Shown: positions 1 to 9,068, counted from the stretch's first letter. The stretch is 64,000 nucleotides of DNA from Chloroflexota bacterium (GCA_016213135.1 JACRBQ010000035.1:85722-149721), one strand, 5' to 3'. A program made the numbers and translations. The notes: generated by a model not told the origin, from the letters alone.

Positions 1-53
1 AGCAAAATGCCCTTCAGCGGCCCGCGATACTGGCGTTGAAAAAAGAATTCCAT
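1..53 (-). CDS. N-terminal 17 codons of probable phosphonoacetaldehyde hydrolase (PhnX-like), truncated by window edge
   Basis: Minus-strand ATG at 53 reads MEFFFQRQYRGPLKGIL, resembling the N-terminus of some PhnX proteins (..RYxGPLKavilDWAGTT). It lies directly downstream of phnW on the same strand. Only 17 residues are visible. Confidence 0.45.
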   Translation of the reverse strand, partial: MEFFFQRQYRGPLKGIL

Positions 54-90
54 GTGGGTTCTCCTGGTTGTGAAATAGAGAGGCGTCGGA

Positions 91-1203
91 TCAGAATCCC
101 ATTTCGTCTTTCGTCTCGTGGATGGCGGCGAGCAGGGCGCGCACGTCGGCGGGGAAGATGCGCCCAATGCAGCCGATGCGGAAGCAGTCGGCGTTGCTCA
201 CTTTGCCGGGATAGATGACGAAGCCCTTGTCGTTGAGCCGGGTGTAGAACCGGTCGAAGTTGAAGTCCGGATGATCGGGATAGCGGAACGAGACGATGAT
301 GTAGCCCTGATCCGCCGGGCGAAGATATTCGCGGAAGCCCAGTGGGCGCATGCCCGCCATGAGTGCGCCATAGTTGGCGCGGTAGCGCTTGGCCCGGCCC
401 GCCACGCCGCCCTCGCCGTCCAACTCGTCGAGGGCCTGATGAAAGGCCAGCAGCGCATGGGTGGGCGGCGTAAACCGGAATTGGCCGTTGCTCTCCAGCC
501 CCTTCCACTGGGCCAGCATGTCGAGACTCACGGTGCGCGCCCGGCCCTCGCATTCCAGCAGCGCCTCGCGCCGGGCAATGATGAACCCGAATCCCGGCAC
601 GCCCTCGATGCACTTGTTGGCCGAGGACACGATGAAGTCGATGTCGCCCTCGGCCAGGTTTATGGGCACGCCGCCGAAGCTGCTCATGGCATCCACGATG
701 AAGCGGCGATGATGTTTCCTTTTGACCAACGCGCCAATGGCCTCGATGGGATTGATGAGACCGGTGGTGGTTTCGGAGTGGACAACGGCCACATGGGTGA
801 TGGAAGCGTCCTTCGAGAGGGTTTCGTCAATATCGGCCAGAGCCGGTTGGCGATCTTCGGGATAGGTCAACGCCACGATGTCAATCTTGTGCGCGCGGGC
901 AATTTGAATGATGCGCTGCCCGTACGCCCCGTTGGCGATGGCGAGCAGTTTGCCGCCGGGGGGCAGGGCGGTGGAGAGGACGGCCTCCACGCTGAACGTG
1001 CCGCTGCCCTGCATGAGGATGGCTTCGTACTCCGGCGAGGCCACCCCGCCCAAAGCCGGCAGGCGACGGCGAATGTCTTTCACCAGTTCGACGAACTCGA
1101 AATCGCGCGAGCCGAGGTCGCGCTGCATGGCCTGCTTGACGGTGCGGCTGGTGGTGAGCGGGCCGGGGGTGAAGAGGGGTTTGTCTTTGGCAGTAGAGAT
1201 CAT
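91..1203 (-). CDS. phnW: 2-aminoethylphosphonate--pyruvate transaminase (class V aminotransferase)
   Basis: Start TPGPLTTSRTVKQAM, DAMSSFGGVPI, SSANKCIEGVPGFGF PLP-lysine region; AGGAGG RBS before ATG at 1203. Confidence 0.9.
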   Translation of the reverse strand: MISTAKDKPLFTPGPLTTSRTVKQAMQRDLGSRDFEFVELVKDIRRRLPALGGVASPEYEAILMQGSGTFSVEAVLSTALPPGGKLLAIANGAYGQRIIQIARAHKIDIVALTYPEDRQPALADIDETLSKDASITHVAVVHSETTTGLINPIEAIGALVKRKHHRRFIVDAMSSFGGVPINLAEGDIDFIVSSANKCIEGVPGFGFIIARREALLECEGRARTVSLDMLAQWKGLESNGQFRFTPPTHALLAFHQALDELDGEGGVAGRAKRYRANYGALMAGMRPLGFREYLRPADQGYIIVSFRYPDHPDFNFDRFYTRLNDKGFVIYPGKVSNADCFRIGCIGRIFPADVRALLAAIHETKDEMGF

Positions 1204-1288
1204 GGCGCCTCCTGCTTTCATGTGAGTACCGCGCCCTTCGACTGCGGCGCGAACAACACGCGCCTCCGCTCAGGGTGCTGGTAGTTGT

Positions 1289-3904
1289 CTATGCTCGCAG
1301 CTTCTTCCCATCCGGATCGTAAAGTGTATCAGCCCCGACCGTGGCCGCCACGTACTCACCCAGCACGTCGATTTGCACCGCCGTGCCCGGCGCGGCCAGT
1401 TCGACGGGCAAGTAGGTGTAGCCGATGGTCTTGCCCACGGTGTACCCGTAGCCCGCGCCACGGATACGGCCCACCACCTGGCCGTTGCCATACACGGCCT
1501 CGCCGCCGTACAAAATGGGGTCGGCCCCGTCGAAGGTCACTACGCACAGCTTGCGCGTCAGCGGCTTGCCTTTCGCTTTCGCCAACGCCTCGCGGCCAAT
1601 GAAGTTGCATGGTGAGCCTGTCGAACCACCGCCCTTGTTCAGCCGCACGCAGAACCCAAGCCCGGCCTCGTACGGAGTGTCGGCGGGGGTCATGTCGCTG
1701 CTCCACGCGCGGTAGCCCTTTTCCAGCCGCAACGTGTCCAGCGCTTTGTAGCCGGCGGGCCGGATGCCGAACTCGGCCCCGGCGGTCAGCAGCGCATCCC
1801 ACACCTTCACCGCGTGCGCGACGGGGAAGTAAAGCTCCCAGCCCAACTCGCCCACGTAACTCACGCGGGCCGCCAACGTCTGTACGGGCGATTCATGGAT
1901 CGCTGGTACGGGCGATTCATGGATCGCTGGTACGGGCGATTCATGGATCGCTGGTACGGGCGATTCATGGATCGCTGGTACGGGCGATTCATGAATCGCC
2001 CCTACTTTGGCCTGAATCGCCCCTACGATGCCAATGTGGCGCGCGGTCATATAGGGGAAGGCCTCGTTCGACACGTTGTCGGGCGTGACCTTTTGCAGCA
2101 CCGCGCGCGCCTGCGGCCCCCACAGCCCGAGGCAGGTGTAGTCCATCGTCACGTCGCGCACTTGCACCGGCGGACGACTATCCGCCCCCGCGCCGGGCAA
2201 GTGCATCACCATCCAGCCCATGTCGCTCGCACCGAAGGCCGTGCCGGTGGTCACGCGGAAGTGGTCGTCGGCCAGCCGCGCAATGGTGAGGTCGGCCTCG
2301 ATGCCGCCGCGCGTGTTGAGGAATTGGGTATAAGTCAAACTGCCTACGGGTTTGTCGATGTCGTCGTCGGCCAGCCGGTTGAGCAGCGCCGGCGCGCCGG
2401 GGCCGCGCACGTCGATCTTGTTGAACGAACTCATGTCGAATAGCGCCACCCGCTCCCGTGCCGCCGCATGCTCCTCGCCCACGCGGTCGAAGTACGGCAT
2501 CCGATTCCAGCCCACCGGGCGCTGGTCGGCCCCGGCCGGCCTGCCGGGCTGGCCGGGGTCAAAATAATTGACTCGCTCCCAGCCGTGCTTCTCGCCGAAT
2601 ACCGCCCCCAAGGCTTTGAGGCGATCGTACAGGGCGCTCTTGCGCATCCCGCGCCCCCACTCGTTTTCGTCGTTGGGGTAGCGGATGAAGTAGTAATGCT
2701 TGTAAATCTCCCGCGCCCGCTCGGCGCAAAACTGCCGGTCGGCAAAGTGCGGGCCGAAGCGCCGCACATTGAACTCGTGCACGTCTTCCGACGGCTCGCC
2801 CTCCACCACCCACTCGGCCAGGGTGCGGCCCACGCCGCCGCCGCCGGCGATGCCGTTGAGCGACATGCCCGCCGCCACGTAAAACCCGCGCAGGCCGGGC
2901 ACGGGGCCGAGCAGGTAAGCGCCGTCCGGCGTGATGGCTTCCGGGCCGTTCACCAGTTTGATGATCTCGGCTTTCTCCAGCACCGGCACGCGGCGCATGG
3001 CGCCCTGCATCAACTCGTCGAACAGCTCCCACTCCGGCGGCAGCAGGCTCTGAGTAAAGTCCCAGGCCACGCCGTCCACCGACCACGTTTTGGGATTGTG
3101 CTCAAAGCCGCCAACCAAATAGCCGCGCACTTCTTCGCGGATGTAAACGAGGTTGTCGGGGTCGCGCACCACGGGCGTGTGGCGCGGCAGCTCGTGGCCG
3201 GGGATGGGTTTGGTGAGGATGAATTGGTGCATCAGCGGCGTCATCGGCAAAGTAGCGCCCACCATCTCGCCGATGCGCGGCGCCCACTGCCCGGCGGCGT
3301 TGACCACGATCCCGGTTTTGATCTCGCCTTGATCGGTGATCACTTTTGTCACTTCCCCGGCAGGCGAAAGCTCGATGCCCGTGACGCGCGTGTTGGTGTA
3401 CACCCTGGCGCCCATCTGCCGCGCGCGCTGGGCCAGCGCGGTGGTGATGCCGTTCGGTTCCAGATAGCCGTCGTCGGGAATGTACACCGCGCCGTGCAGC
3501 GACTCGTCGGACATCGGCGGAAAGATGCGCCGGGCTTCGGCGGGCGAGATCAGGTCCACGTTGAGTCCCAGCGCCCTGGCGCGGCTCAACTGCCGCTTCA
3601 GATTCTTCAACTGGTTCTCGCTCGACGCGAGCCGCAGGCTGCCCACTTTATACCAGCCCAACTCGTCGCCCATCTCGGCCTTGAGCGAGTCGTAGAGTTT
3701 GATGCTGTAGTTCTGCAAGCGCATCAGCGCCGACGAGGTGCGAAACTGCGAAACCAGCCCCACCGAGTGAAACGTGGTGCCGCTGGTGAGTTCGCCTTTC
3801 TCCACCAATGCCACATCCGTCCAACCCATTTTGGCAAGGTGATACAAAATGCTGCATCCGGTGATGCCTCCGCCGATGACGACTACGCGCGCTTGATCTT
3901 GCAT
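1289..3904 (-). CDS. FAD-dependent dimethylglycine/sarcosine dehydrogenase-like protein with C-terminal GcvT (folate-binding) domain
   Basis: N-terminal VVVIGGGITGCSILYHLAKMGWTDVALVEK, GTTFHSVGL (covalent-FAD-His-type motif); C-terminal GcvT motifs VSYVGELGWELYF and DTLRLEKGYRAWSSDMTPADTPYEAGLGF. Confidence 0.9.
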   Translation of the reverse strand: MQDQARVVVIGGGITGCSILYHLAKMGWTDVALVEKGELTSGTTFHSVGLVSQFRTSSALMRLQNYSIKLYDSLKAEMGDELGWYKVGSLRLASSENQLKNLKRQLSRARALGLNVDLISPAEARRIFPPMSDESLHGAVYIPDDGYLEPNGITTALAQRARQMGARVYTNTRVTGIELSPAGEVTKVITDQGEIKTGIVVNAAGQWAPRIGEMVGATLPMTPLMHQFILTKPIPGHELPRHTPVVRDPDNLVYIREEVRGYLVGGFEHNPKTWSVDGVAWDFTQSLLPPEWELFDELMQGAMRRVPVLEKAEIIKLVNGPEAITPDGAYLLGPVPGLRGFYVAAGMSLNGIAGGGGVGRTLAEWVVEGEPSEDVHEFNVRRFGPHFADRQFCAERAREIYKHYYFIRYPNDENEWGRGMRKSALYDRLKALGAVFGEKHGWERVNYFDPGQPGRPAGADQRPVGWNRMPYFDRVGEEHAAARERVALFDMSSFNKIDVRGPGAPALLNRLADDDIDKPVGSLTYTQFLNTRGGIEADLTIARLADDHFRVTTGTAFGASDMGWMVMHLPGAGADSRPPVQVRDVTMDYTCLGLWGPQARAVLQKVTPDNVSNEAFPYMTARHIGIVGAIQAKVGAIHESPVPAIHESPVPAIHESPVPAIHESPVPAIHESPVQTLAARVSYVGELGWELYFPVAHAVKVWDALLTAGAEFGIRPAGYKALDTLRLEKGYRAWSSDMTPADTPYEAGLGFCVRLNKGGGSTGSPCNFIGREALAKAKGKPLTRKLCVVTFDGADPILYGGEAVYGNGQVVGRIRGAGYGYTVGKTIGYTYLPVELAAPGTAVQIDVLGEYVAATVGADTLYDPDGKKLRA
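1882..2026. repeat. Five tandem 24-bp units of a palindromic element (GTACGGGCGATTCATGGATCGCTG; last unit GTACGGGCGATTCATGAATCGCCCCTAC) plus a half unit, inside the DMGDH-like CDS
   Basis: Direct reading: units at 1882, 1906, 1930, 1954 and 1978. Encodes (P)AIHESPV five times in frame on the minus strand. Confidence 0.97.
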
Positions 3905-3940
3905 TCGATGTGTTCTCCCGGTGATTGAAATATCAGCCGA

Positions 3941-5455
3941 TCACGACGTACTTCCCTCGCGCCGTCGGCGTCGCTCCCGCGCGGGCTCGACTTTCTGCCA
4001 TCCCTCCGGCGGCACGGAGTCCCCGGCCACCAACCCGGCAAATTCGGCGCGAACGCGGGCATCCACTTCCGGCGAAAAGACCGCCGGGTTGTCGCGGGTG
4101 AGGATGTCGCGCACGCGCAGCATAGCCCGATCGTGCGAGGTGAGGCGGCCCTTCTCCTCCCACTTGGCGCGCGGGTCGCGGTCGGCAATGTCGGGCAGGA
4201 AGGCGGCCTCCTTCATCCGTTCCAGCGTGTGCGTTTTGTCGATGAACATGCCGCCGGGCCCGGCCTCGGCAATCAAATCCAGAGCCAGGTTTTGCTCGCT
4301 GAACTCGAACCCGCGCGCCGCGCGCTTGAGCATCAGGGCAATTTCGTTGTCGATGACCAGTTGCCCGTAGTCGAGCGACATCAGCGCGTCCATCAGGCCA
4401 CCCATCACAAAATAGTTCAGGCCACCCATCAGCGCCGCCGCCGGCGACATACCCTTCTCGTATCCGGCCTGCGCGTCGCTGATTTTGGAATTGGTGAGGC
4501 CCACGTAACCGCCGCAAGGCACGTTGTAGTAGCGGGCCATTTGAGCAAAGCCAATGAGCAGCATGGCGGTTTCAATGGCCCCCGGCGAATACGCGCCGGT
4601 GCGCATGTCGCCCATCGTGGGCAGGGTCAGGTAGATCATCGGCGTGCCGGGCCGCGACATTTGCGTGAGCACGCTCTGAGCCAGCACTTCGGCGTTGCCC
4701 TGGGCGAGGGTGCCGGTGAGGGTGAGCGGCGAGGTGAGGCCGGCGTTGGGCACCACGGTGCCATAGTGCGGCAGGCCGCGCTCGGCAAAAAACATCAGCA
4801 TCTCGGTCGAGTCGAAGTCCATCGTCAGCGGCGGCACAATGGCGCAATGGCCGAAGGTGATGAAGGGCCGCTCGAGGTAGGCGGCTTCGCTTCCGGCGAT
4901 CAGCGCGCCGAGTTTGAGAATCTGCTCGCCCTCACCCGGGTTGATGACGGAGGTGCGCACGGGCTTGGAACAGTTTTTGAGCGCTGGATAAAAGCGCGAC
5001 AGGCTGAACTGCCCCGGTGGGGCGTCGTCGGCCAGCGTGGACACGGAGAATACGTCAATGCCGGGGAGGCCCATGACGAGGTGCGCGGCGCGGGCGATGT
5101 CGTCGGAGCGGGCGCGGCGCTCCTGCCCGGTGACCGGATCGACCATGTTGGGGGCCGAACTGGCAGTAGCCACCAGCGGCCCGTCGTCGGGCAGGGTACG
5201 GTCGAACTGCGGGTCGCGGGCGTAAAACTTGAATTTGGGCGGGATGACTTTGAGATACTCCTCGACCACGGCGCGCGGGAACTTGACGATGAGCGTCTCC
5301 GAATCCACGCGGCAGCCGTGCGCCGCCAACCGGCTGCGCGCTTTCGGGTTGCGCACCAGCAGCCCCACTTGCTCGAGAATTTCCAGCGCGGCCTCGTGGA
5401 TGCGGCGGACTTGCTCTGCGGTGAGAAACGTGGCGGGGGCGTGCATCGCGGTCAT
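3941..5455 (-). CDS. MttB-family (trimethylamine/quaternary amine) corrinoid methyltransferase, non-pyrrolysine type
   Basis: MTAMHAPATFLTAEQVRRIHEAALEILEQVGLLV..., RAAHLVMGLPGIDVFSVSTLADD, GALIAGSEAAYLERPFITFGHC; no in-frame TAG. The 597-aa ORF-track entry is extended upstream; ATG at 5455. Confidence 0.9.
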   Translation of the reverse strand: MTAMHAPATFLTAEQVRRIHEAALEILEQVGLLVRNPKARSRLAAHGCRVDSETLIVKFPRAVVEEYLKVIPPKFKFYARDPQFDRTLPDDGPLVATASSAPNMVDPVTGQERRARSDDIARAAHLVMGLPGIDVFSVSTLADDAPPGQFSLSRFYPALKNCSKPVRTSVINPGEGEQILKLGALIAGSEAAYLERPFITFGHCAIVPPLTMDFDSTEMLMFFAERGLPHYGTVVPNAGLTSPLTLTGTLAQGNAEVLAQSVLTQMSRPGTPMIYLTLPTMGDMRTGAYSPGAIETAMLLIGFAQMARYYNVPCGGYVGLTNSKISDAQAGYEKGMSPAAALMGGLNYFVMGGLMDALMSLDYGQLVIDNEIALMLKRAARGFEFSEQNLALDLIAEAGPGGMFIDKTHTLERMKEAAFLPDIADRDPRAKWEEKGRLTSHDRAMLRVRDILTRDNPAVFSPEVDARVRAEFAGLVAGDSVPPEGWQKVEPARERRRRREGSTS

Positions 5456-5456
5456 C

Positions 5457-6221
5457 CTACGACTCCAGTGGGGCAGTTTCAGTGACGAAGCGGAAGCGGT
5501 CGCCGCGATACAGGTCGCGGCCATATTCCACGGGCCGGCCGCGGTCGTCGAAGGCCAGGCGCGTTTCCAGCATGAGCGGCGCGCCGACTTTGATCTCCAG
5601 CAGCCTGGCCTCGTACTCGGCGGCGACCACCGGCTCGAGGCTCTGCCGCGCGCGGCTGATGGTGACGCCGTACTCCGTCTCCAGTATTTCGTACACCGAG
5701 CGTTTGGCGAGGTCGAATTGATCGAGCCTGGCAAAGCGAGCTACCGGCAGATAAAACGTTTCGAGCATGGCCGGTTCCTGATTGATCAGCCGCAAGCGGT
5801 GAATGTCGTACACCGCGTCGGAGGTGCGCAAGCCAAGCTCTTTGGCGATGGCGGAGTCGGCCGGGCGTTGTTCCACCGAAAGCACTTTGGCCCCTGGCTC
5901 GTAGCCGCGCTGCGTCATGCCTTTGGTGAACGGCACCAGCTTGCCGGCCTGCCGTTCAATCTTTTTCGCTTCGGTTACATAGGTGCCCGCGCCCTGACGC
6001 CGGACGAGCAGCCCCTGCATTTCCAAACTGTGCAGCGCCTGCCGCAGCGTCATGCGGTTGACGCCGAGGGTCTGGCTCAACTCGCGCTCGGCGGGCAGGC
6101 GGTGGCCCGGAGCCAGTTCGCCCGCTTCGATGCGGTCGAGCAGGCTTTCCGCGATTTGCACGTAAAGCGGAACACCGCCGGCGAGGCGGCGGAGCGGGGC
6201 GGGGCGGCGGGGGTGGGGCAT
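5457..6221 (-). CDS. GntR-family (HutC/UTRA) transcriptional regulator
   Basis: PLYVQIAESLLDRIEAGELAPGHRLPAERELSQTLGVNRMTLRQALHSLEMQGLLVRRQGAGTYV wHTH followed by UTRA-like domain. Confidence 0.93.
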   Translation of the reverse strand: MPHPRRPAPLRRLAGGVPLYVQIAESLLDRIEAGELAPGHRLPAERELSQTLGVNRMTLRQALHSLEMQGLLVRRQGAGTYVTEAKKIERQAGKLVPFTKGMTQRGYEPGAKVLSVEQRPADSAIAKELGLRTSDAVYDIHRLRLINQEPAMLETFYLPVARFARLDQFDLAKRSVYEILETEYGVTISRARQSLEPVVAAEYEARLLEIKVGAPLMLETRLAFDDRGRPVEYGRDLYRGDRFRFVTETAPLES

Positions 6222-6243
6222 TGGGGGGCTACGAATGGCTCAA

Positions 6244-6255
6244 TGGTATATACCA
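6244..6255. promoter_or_regulatory. Candidate GntR/HutC operator TGGTATATACCA
   Basis: Perfect 12-bp palindrome containing GT-N-TA-N-AC (HutC-subfamily consensus), 23 bp upstream of the regulator start and between divergent genes. Confidence 0.6.
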
Positions 6256-6364
6256 ATTGGGGCGACTATAGCACGGAAGGAAAGTCCGTGTCAATGAGGG
6301 AAAACGCGCCCGTGATACACTGACCGCTTCCCAGCCCGGCGCGCCACAGGGCGCGGGCGCCGCC

Positions 6365-7231
6365 ATGACCCTCCTCGGCCTCACCCTCGTCATCTTCTCG
6401 GCCTGTTTTCACGTGGTGGCTCACGTGGTGCTCAAGCGTTCCCTCGACCGGCTGGCCTCGGTGTGGTGGGTGCTGGTGTGGGGCGGGTTGCTGTTGTTGC
6501 CTGTCTTAGTCTTCGATCCCATGCCGTGGTCATGGCCGCTGGCGGGCCTCGTTCTTCTCAGCGGATTCTTTCAGTTTGCCTATTTCTATTCCATTGCCCG
6601 CGCCTATCACACGGGTGATCTCTCGGTGGTGTATCCGCTGGCTCGCGGCACCGCGCCCGTGTTCCTGCTCGTCTGGGCCACGGTGCTCATCGGCGAACGG
6701 CCCACCCTCGGCGGCATCGTGGGCGTGCTGGTGATTGCGGCGGGCATCTACCTCATTGGCCTGCCCCGGCGGAGCGCGTGGATAGAGCCGCTACGGTCGC
6801 TGAGCCGGCCCGGCCCGCGCTGGGCAGTGATCGCCGGGCTGTTCATCTCGGCGTACTCGGCGGTGGACCGCGTGGGGGTCAGACTGGCTTCACCGTTGCC
6901 GTATCTGTTTTTCGTCAATTGGGTGGCGATTGCTTTTCTCACGCCCATGGTGTTGCGGGCGGCGGGGGTCAGGGCGTTGCGCGCCGAAATCGGCTACGCG
7001 CGTTTCAACAGCGTCATCGCCGGGATGACCACACCGCTGGCTTACCTGACCGTGCTGTTCGTGATCCGGGCCGGCGCGCCCGCCAGTTACGTGGGGGCCA
7101 TTCGCGAGATCAGTGTGGTGTTCGGGGTGATATTGGGGGTGGCGCTGTTCAAAGAACCCGGTTCGTTCATCCGGGTGACCGGGGGCGCGTGCGTGGCCGT
7201 CGGGGTGGCGATTATTGGGCTGTTCGGCTGA
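6365..7231 (+). CDS. EamA/DMT-family transporter
   Basis: About 10 hydrophobic helices, repeated EamA halves (ARAYHTGDLSVVYPLARGTAPVFLLVWATVLIGERP...GVILGVALFKEP). Confidence 0.87.
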   Translation: MTLLGLTLVIFSACFHVVAHVVLKRSLDRLASVWWVLVWGGLLLLPVLVFDPMPWSWPLAGLVLLSGFFQFAYFYSIARAYHTGDLSVVYPLARGTAPVFLLVWATVLIGERPTLGGIVGVLVIAAGIYLIGLPRRSAWIEPLRSLSRPGPRWAVIAGLFISAYSAVDRVGVRLASPLPYLFFVNWVAIAFLTPMVLRAAGVRALRAEIGYARFNSVIAGMTTPLAYLTVLFVIRAGAPASYVGAIREISVVFGVILGVALFKEPGSFIRVTGGACVAVGVAIIGLFG

Positions 7232-7331
7232 GCCGCCTGCATGAGGCGTCGGCGCAGCAGCGAATACTTGCGAAGCGGGAACCGGTGACCGTCTGGGAGA
7301 TGGAAGTCGTAGTGGTCGCAGTAGAAGAACT

Positions 7332-8573
7332 TCACGCCGTGAAGCGTTTGAACACCAGCACGGCATTGTGCCCGCCGAAGCCGAAGGCGTTGCTCATCAC
7401 CACGTTCACCGGGGCTTGCCGCGCCGTGTTGGGCACGTAATCGAGATCGCATCCGGGGTCGGGCGTCTGGTAGTGAATGGTGGGCGGCATCACGTTGTCG
7501 CGAATAGCGAGCGTCGAGAAGATCGCTTCCAGCGCGCCGGTGGCGCCCATCATGTGGCCGGTCATGGATTTGGTGGACGACGCGGGAATCTTGTAAGCCA
7601 GTTCGCCGAAGGCCAGTTTGATGCCGCGAGTCTCGGCGGCGTCGTTGAGTGATGTGCCGGTGCCGTGGGCGTTGATGTAGTTGACATCGCCGGGATTCAG
7701 TTTGGCGTCGTTGAGCGCCAAGCGCATGGCTGCTGCGCCGCCCACGCCCTGTTCGTGCGGGGCCGTGATGTGGAAGGCGTCACCCGTGGAGCCATACCCG
7801 GCCAACTCGCCGAGAATTTCCGCGCCGCGCGCTTTGGCGTGTTCCAACTCTTCCAGCACCAGCACCGCCGCGCCTTCGCCCATCACCAGTCCGTCGCGGT
7901 TTTTGTCGAAGGGCTGAGGGGTCATGGAGTAGTCGTCGTTGTGGCGGCTCATCGCGCCCAGCCGGTCAAACGCGGCCACGCCGAATTCGCAAATGCTGGC
8001 TTCGCTGGCCCCGGCAAAGGCGGCGTCGATGGAACCGGCGCGGATGAGATTGAACGCCAGCCCGATGCCGTCGGCCCCGGAAGCGCAGGCGGAGGTGACG
8101 CACAGCGCCGGGCCTTTGGCGCCGGTGTCAATGGCAATGAGGCCGCTGGCGCCGTTGGCCATGAGCATGGGGATGGTGAACGGGTTGACGCGGCGCGGGC
8201 CGGAGGTGAATACGGTTTGCACACCCTCCTGGATGGTTTGCAGTCCGCCCACGCCCGAACTGATGATGACACCCACGCGCCCGGAGTTGTCGTCGGTGAT
8301 GACGAGGCCCGATTGCCGGTGGGCCTCTTTGGCGGCGGCGGCGGCCAACTGCTGATAGCGGTCGCGGCGGCGGGCTTCTTTGACTTCCATGTACTGGGCC
8401 GGGTCAAAGCCCTTCACTTCGCAGGCGATGCGCACGAGGAAGTTGGACGAGTCGAACAAGGTGATGGGGCCGACGCCGCTGCGCCCGTTCACGCAGGCGT
8501 CCCACGTTTCTTTCACGTTCAGCCCCAGGGGGCTAACGGCCCCCACACCGGTGACAACCACGCGTCGAGTCAT
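7332..8573 (-). CDS. fabF: 3-oxoacyl-ACP synthase II
   Basis: RRVVVTGVGAVSPLGLNVKETWDA, CVTSACASGADGIG, NAHGTGTSLNDAAET, KSMTGHMMGATGALEA, NAFGFGGHNAVL. Confidence 0.97.
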   Translation of the reverse strand: MTRRVVVTGVGAVSPLGLNVKETWDACVNGRSGVGPITLFDSSNFLVRIACEVKGFDPAQYMEVKEARRRDRYQQLAAAAAKEAHRQSGLVITDDNSGRVGVIISSGVGGLQTIQEGVQTVFTSGPRRVNPFTIPMLMANGASGLIAIDTGAKGPALCVTSACASGADGIGLAFNLIRAGSIDAAFAGASEASICEFGVAAFDRLGAMSRHNDDYSMTPQPFDKNRDGLVMGEGAAVLVLEELEHAKARGAEILGELAGYGSTGDAFHITAPHEQGVGGAAAMRLALNDAKLNPGDVNYINAHGTGTSLNDAAETRGIKLAFGELAYKIPASSTKSMTGHMMGATGALEAIFSTLAIRDNVMPPTIHYQTPDPGCDLDYVPNTARQAPVNVVMSNAFGFGGHNAVLVFKRFTA

Positions 8574-8588
8574 GGCTATATTCCTTTG

Positions 8589-9068
8589 CTACTCCGATGA
8601 TTTGTTTTCTTTATCGGACAGAGTCTCAAGAAAATCTTGCAATTCATTTTTCGTTCTTCCCCAGATGTCTACGAGCGGCGTCACCAGCTCTTCAAGTTCT
8701 TCCCAATCCAAATAGAACGAATAAGAATGCCGGAAGAAATGCCTGAAACTCAAATAATCCGTCAAGCTCTCTGCTGTGCTAGCCGAGAGAATCGCTTTTC
8801 TTCGCGTTGTGGACTGAGCCATTTGGTTGAGCAGATCGCGGTGCCACTGCGAGCCGGCAGAAACATTTCGGTCAATGCCCTTTGCTATCGCAAGAAAAAC
8901 GTTTTCAAGCCCGTTGTAAAAAGAATGCAGGACAGAGCCGATGGCTGTGGTTTCAACCAAGTCGGGCTTACCTGTTTGCGCTTTCGCCAAAAGGTCAGTG
9001 TAAGTTTCGAGTAATTTGTCAATTTGCTCGATTTCGAATTTGATATCCGAAACGATCTGCTCAGACAA
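8589..9068 (-). CDS. HEPN-domain HepT-like toxin
   Basis: RX4-6HXY-type motif (FRHFFRHSYSFYL) and helical HEPN pattern; overlaps mntA-like gene by 8 bp (TTG start). Confidence 0.7.
   Translation of the reverse strand: MSEQIVSDIKFEIEQIDKLLETYTDLLAKAQTGKPDLVETTAIGSVLHSFYNGLENVFLAIAKGIDRNVSAGSQWHRDLLNQMAQSTTRRKAILSASTAESLTDYLSFRHFFRHSYSFYLDWEELEELVTPLVDIWGRTKNELQDFLETLSDKENKSSE

Noticed and set aside
118-1284. Long plus-strand ORF (388 aa) opposite phnW
   Set aside because: Antisense artefact of GC-rich codon bias; no domain motifs, while the minus-strand PhnW is clear.
1882-2026. CRISPR array
   Set aside because: Units are directly abutting 24-bp repeats with no unique spacers, inside a coding gene.
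2468-3928. 486-aa plus-strand ORF opposite the DMGDH-like gene
   Set aside because: Antisense artefact, His/Arg/Gln-rich translation with no recognisable fold. Same reasoning for 4133-5485 (+), 7665-8600 (+), 11442-12398 (-), 12521-13600 (-), 16157-17245 (-), 18654-19538 (-), 23719-24906 (+), 25903-27657 (-), 27742-28860 (-), 33580-34536 (-), 36727-38190 (-), 41812-42915 (-), 48682-49926 (-), 54625-55974 (+), 56040-57182 (+).
3941-5455. Pyrrolysine-containing MttB
   Set aside because: No in-frame TAG interrupts the ORF, so it is a non-Pyl MttB-superfamily member.
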